Below, in pieces: positions 62,615 through 64,000 of a DNA stretch of 64,000 nt; the stretch's first letter is position 1; every line of letters starts with the position of its first letter. This DNA comes from Flavobacterium daejeonense DSM 17708 (GTDB lineage: Bacteria; Bacteroidota; Bacteroidia; Flavobacteriales; Flavobacteriaceae). The stretch spans positions 186,001 to 250,000 of the forward strand of contig NZ_AUDK01000004.1 of NCBI RefSeq assembly GCF_000425425.1, in the 5' to 3' direction. The notes below the pieces were generated by a model. The model worked only from the letters and a program-made list of their open reading frames with translations, was not told where the DNA came from and did not search any database. The translations under genes and the position numbers were made by a program.

Positions 62615-64000
62615 ATGAGTTTATCAGAATGGTTAATTTTTATTTTTGTACTACAAATTATTCATGGATTATCTACTTGGAAACTTTATCTAAAAGCTGG
62701 TAGAAAAGTTTATGAAGCTTTTATACCATTATATAATTTAGTCGTTTTAATGAAAATTATTAAACGTCCAATATGGTGGTTTTTATTACTTTTCATTCCC
62801 ATTATTAATCTTATAATGATTCCTGTAATTTGGGTTGAGACAATTAGAAGTTTTGGAAAAAACACCACTCAGGATACTTTATTAGTCTTAGTAACATTCG
62901 GTTTTTATATTGCTTATTTAAATTATACTTCTGAAAATCTAGTTTATATAGAAAATCGTGATTTAAAATTTCAAACAAAAACAGGAGATACAATAAGCTC
63001 ACTTTTATTTGCAATTATTGTAGCTACATTAGTTCATACTTATGTTATTCAGCCTTTTACGATTCCATCTTCATCTTTAGAAAAGACCTTATTAATTGGA
63101 GATTACTTGTTTGTAAGTAAAGTTAATTATGGCGCGCGAACTCCAATGACAGCAATTGCATTGCCAATGGTGCATGATTCAATACCTTTTTTTAAACTAA
63201 AGTCTTATCTATTTAGCGATGATGCTACAAAGAAAGGAACAAGTTGGTTAAATAAATTCCAATTACCTTATTTTAGATTTCCTGCAATAGAAAAAATTGA
63301 GCGTAATGAAATTGTTGTGTTTAATCAACCTGCAGATACTTTAAGAGATATGGATAATTTTAAACCAGACAGAAACTATTATAAACCTATTGATAAAAAA
63401 ACAAATTTGGTAAAAAGGTGTGTTGGTGTAGCTGGAGATTCTTTAGAAATTCGTAATGGAGCTATTTACATTAATGGCAAATTGAGTAAAATGCCGGAAA
63501 GTGCCAAGCCTCAATTTAATTTTTTAGTAGATACAAAAGGAGAAAGTATAAATCAGGATGCTCTCGTACATCGATATGGAGCCAGAGAAGGTATGAAGTA
63601 CGAAAATGGAACTTTCGCTTTAACAAATGAGGGGCAATATTTTTTAACTTTAACAGACAAAGAAGCCGATTTAATAGCCAAAAATCCAGTTGTAAAAAGT
63701 GTTACAAAATACTTGACACCAAAAAGACAAGGTAATAATGAAGAAGTTTTTCCTCATGTTCATTCATTGGGATGGAACATAGATAATTTTGGACCTATCT
63801 ATATTCCTAAGAAAGGTGTAACTGTAAAGCTAGATATAAAATCACTTCCATTTTATAAGCGTATTATTCAGGAGTATGAAAAAAATAGTTTAGAAGTTAA
63901 TGGTAATGAAATTATAATTAACGGAAAAGTAAATAATAGCTATACTTTTAAGCAAGATTATTATTGGATGATGGGAGATAACCGTCAAAACTCCTTGGAT
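62615..64000 (+). CDS. lepB: Signal peptidase I (partial, 3' end off window)
   Basis: ATG at 62615 opens a frame that stays open to the window end (462 codons seen). Hydrophobic N-terminal segments (WLIFIFVLQIIHGLSTWKLY, WWFLLLFIPIINLIMIPVIW) are followed by the membrane anchor VHTYVIQPF. The serine nucleophile is in PSSSLEKTLLIGDYLF; family members usually have Met at the position of Leu (SxSM). The catalytic lysine is in LVKRCVGVAGDSLEI and the late motif MMGDNRQNSLD is reached at 64000. The long bacteroidal form (about 500 residues or more) is expected. It processes signal peptides of exported proteins at the inner membrane. Confidence 0.9.
   Translation, partial: MSLSEWLIFIFVLQIIHGLSTWKLYLKAGRKVYEAFIPLYNLVVLMKIIKRPIWWFLLLFIPIINLIMIPVIWVETIRSFGKNTTQDTLLVLVTFGFYIAYLNYTSENLVYIENRDLKFQTKTGDTISSLLFAIIVATLVHTYVIQPFTIPSSSLEKTLLIGDYLFVSKVNYGARTPMTAIALPMVHDSIPFFKLKSYLFSDDATKKGTSWLNKFQLPYFRFPAIEKIERNEIVVFNQPADTLRDMDNFKPDRNYYKPIDKKTNLVKRCVGVAGDSLEIRNGAIYINGKLSKMPESAKPQFNFLVDTKGESINQDALVHRYGAREGMKYENGTFALTNEGQYFLTLTDKEADLIAKNPVVKSVTKYLTPKRQGNNEEVFPHVHSLGWNIDNFGPIYIPKKGVTVKLDIKSLPFYKRIIQEYEKNSLEVNGNEIIINGKVNNSYTFKQDYYWMMGDNRQNSLD

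Noticed and set aside
1-64000. CRISPR arrays, insertion sequences, transposases or complete prophage genes
   Set aside because: I saw no regularly spaced repeats of CRISPR type and no transposase or integrase reading frame. The S24 tail at 53095-53393 is the only hint of a mobile element.

Overview
The window looks like a low-GC chromosome segment from a Flavobacteriia member of the Bacteroidota, most likely Flavobacterium or a close relative. The evidence is a SusC/SusD pair, a hybrid two-component regulator (HTCS), a protein with a type IX secretion (T9SS) C-terminal domain, Bacteroidota-type -7 boxes (TAnnTTTG) and the near absence of Shine-Dalgarno sequences. No database search was possible; family names come from motifs I can read.

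Bases 1-12,500 are a glucuronoxylan module. A minus-strand operon runs GH67 alpha-glucuronidase, GH115 alpha-glucuronidase, GH10 xylanase lipoprotein and a GPH-type sugar symporter cut by the window edge. A divergent plus-strand pair encodes a GH3 beta-xylosidase-type enzyme and an SGNH acetylesterase with an inserted domain. A LacI-family repressor closes the module, and near-palindromic CAATCG-type sites sit on the GH3 promoter and on the repressor's own promoter.

Bases 13,200-52,700 are a large polysaccharide utilization locus (PUL) for a uronic-acid-containing glycan I cannot name. It holds an HTCS sensor/regulator, SusC, SusD, an alginate-lyase-fold lipoprotein, a TIG-domain surface lipoprotein, a 2609-residue T9SS-secreted alginate-lyase-fold protein, a heparinase II/III-like protein, a GH28-like beta-helix protein, a DUF4861 protein, GH43, GH97, an alpha/beta hydrolase, a GH127/GH146-like enzyme, GH88, a sugar MFS transporter and a KduD/gluconate-5-dehydrogenase-like SDR. 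Lyases and GH88 would make and cleave unsaturated uronides, and the SDR would act on the product. Four transcription units share one promoter architecture: two 9-bp direct repeats (ATAATTTAT-like) exactly 21 bp apart, followed after exactly 22 bp by a TAATATTG-like -7 box. I infer that this is the HTCS regulon. One of the four leaders also carries two tandem structured RNA units whose stems are conserved while their sequences differ.

Decay is visible. A relic of a GH28-like gene lies at 25,882-26,112, and a cupin gene fused to a LexA/S24-like tail and broken by a nonsense codon and a frameshift lies at 52,712-53,393.

Bases 53,400-64,000 are ordinary chromosome: tRNA-Leu and two tRNA-Lys genes, shikimate kinase, a PyrR-like phosphoribosyltransferase, an S4-domain RNA-binding protein, an FKBP-like lipoprotein, a carboxylesterase, a small membrane protein, a dihydroorotase homologue without its HxH metal motif, a BatA/VWA membrane protein, a lactonase-family protein and a truncated signal peptidase I.
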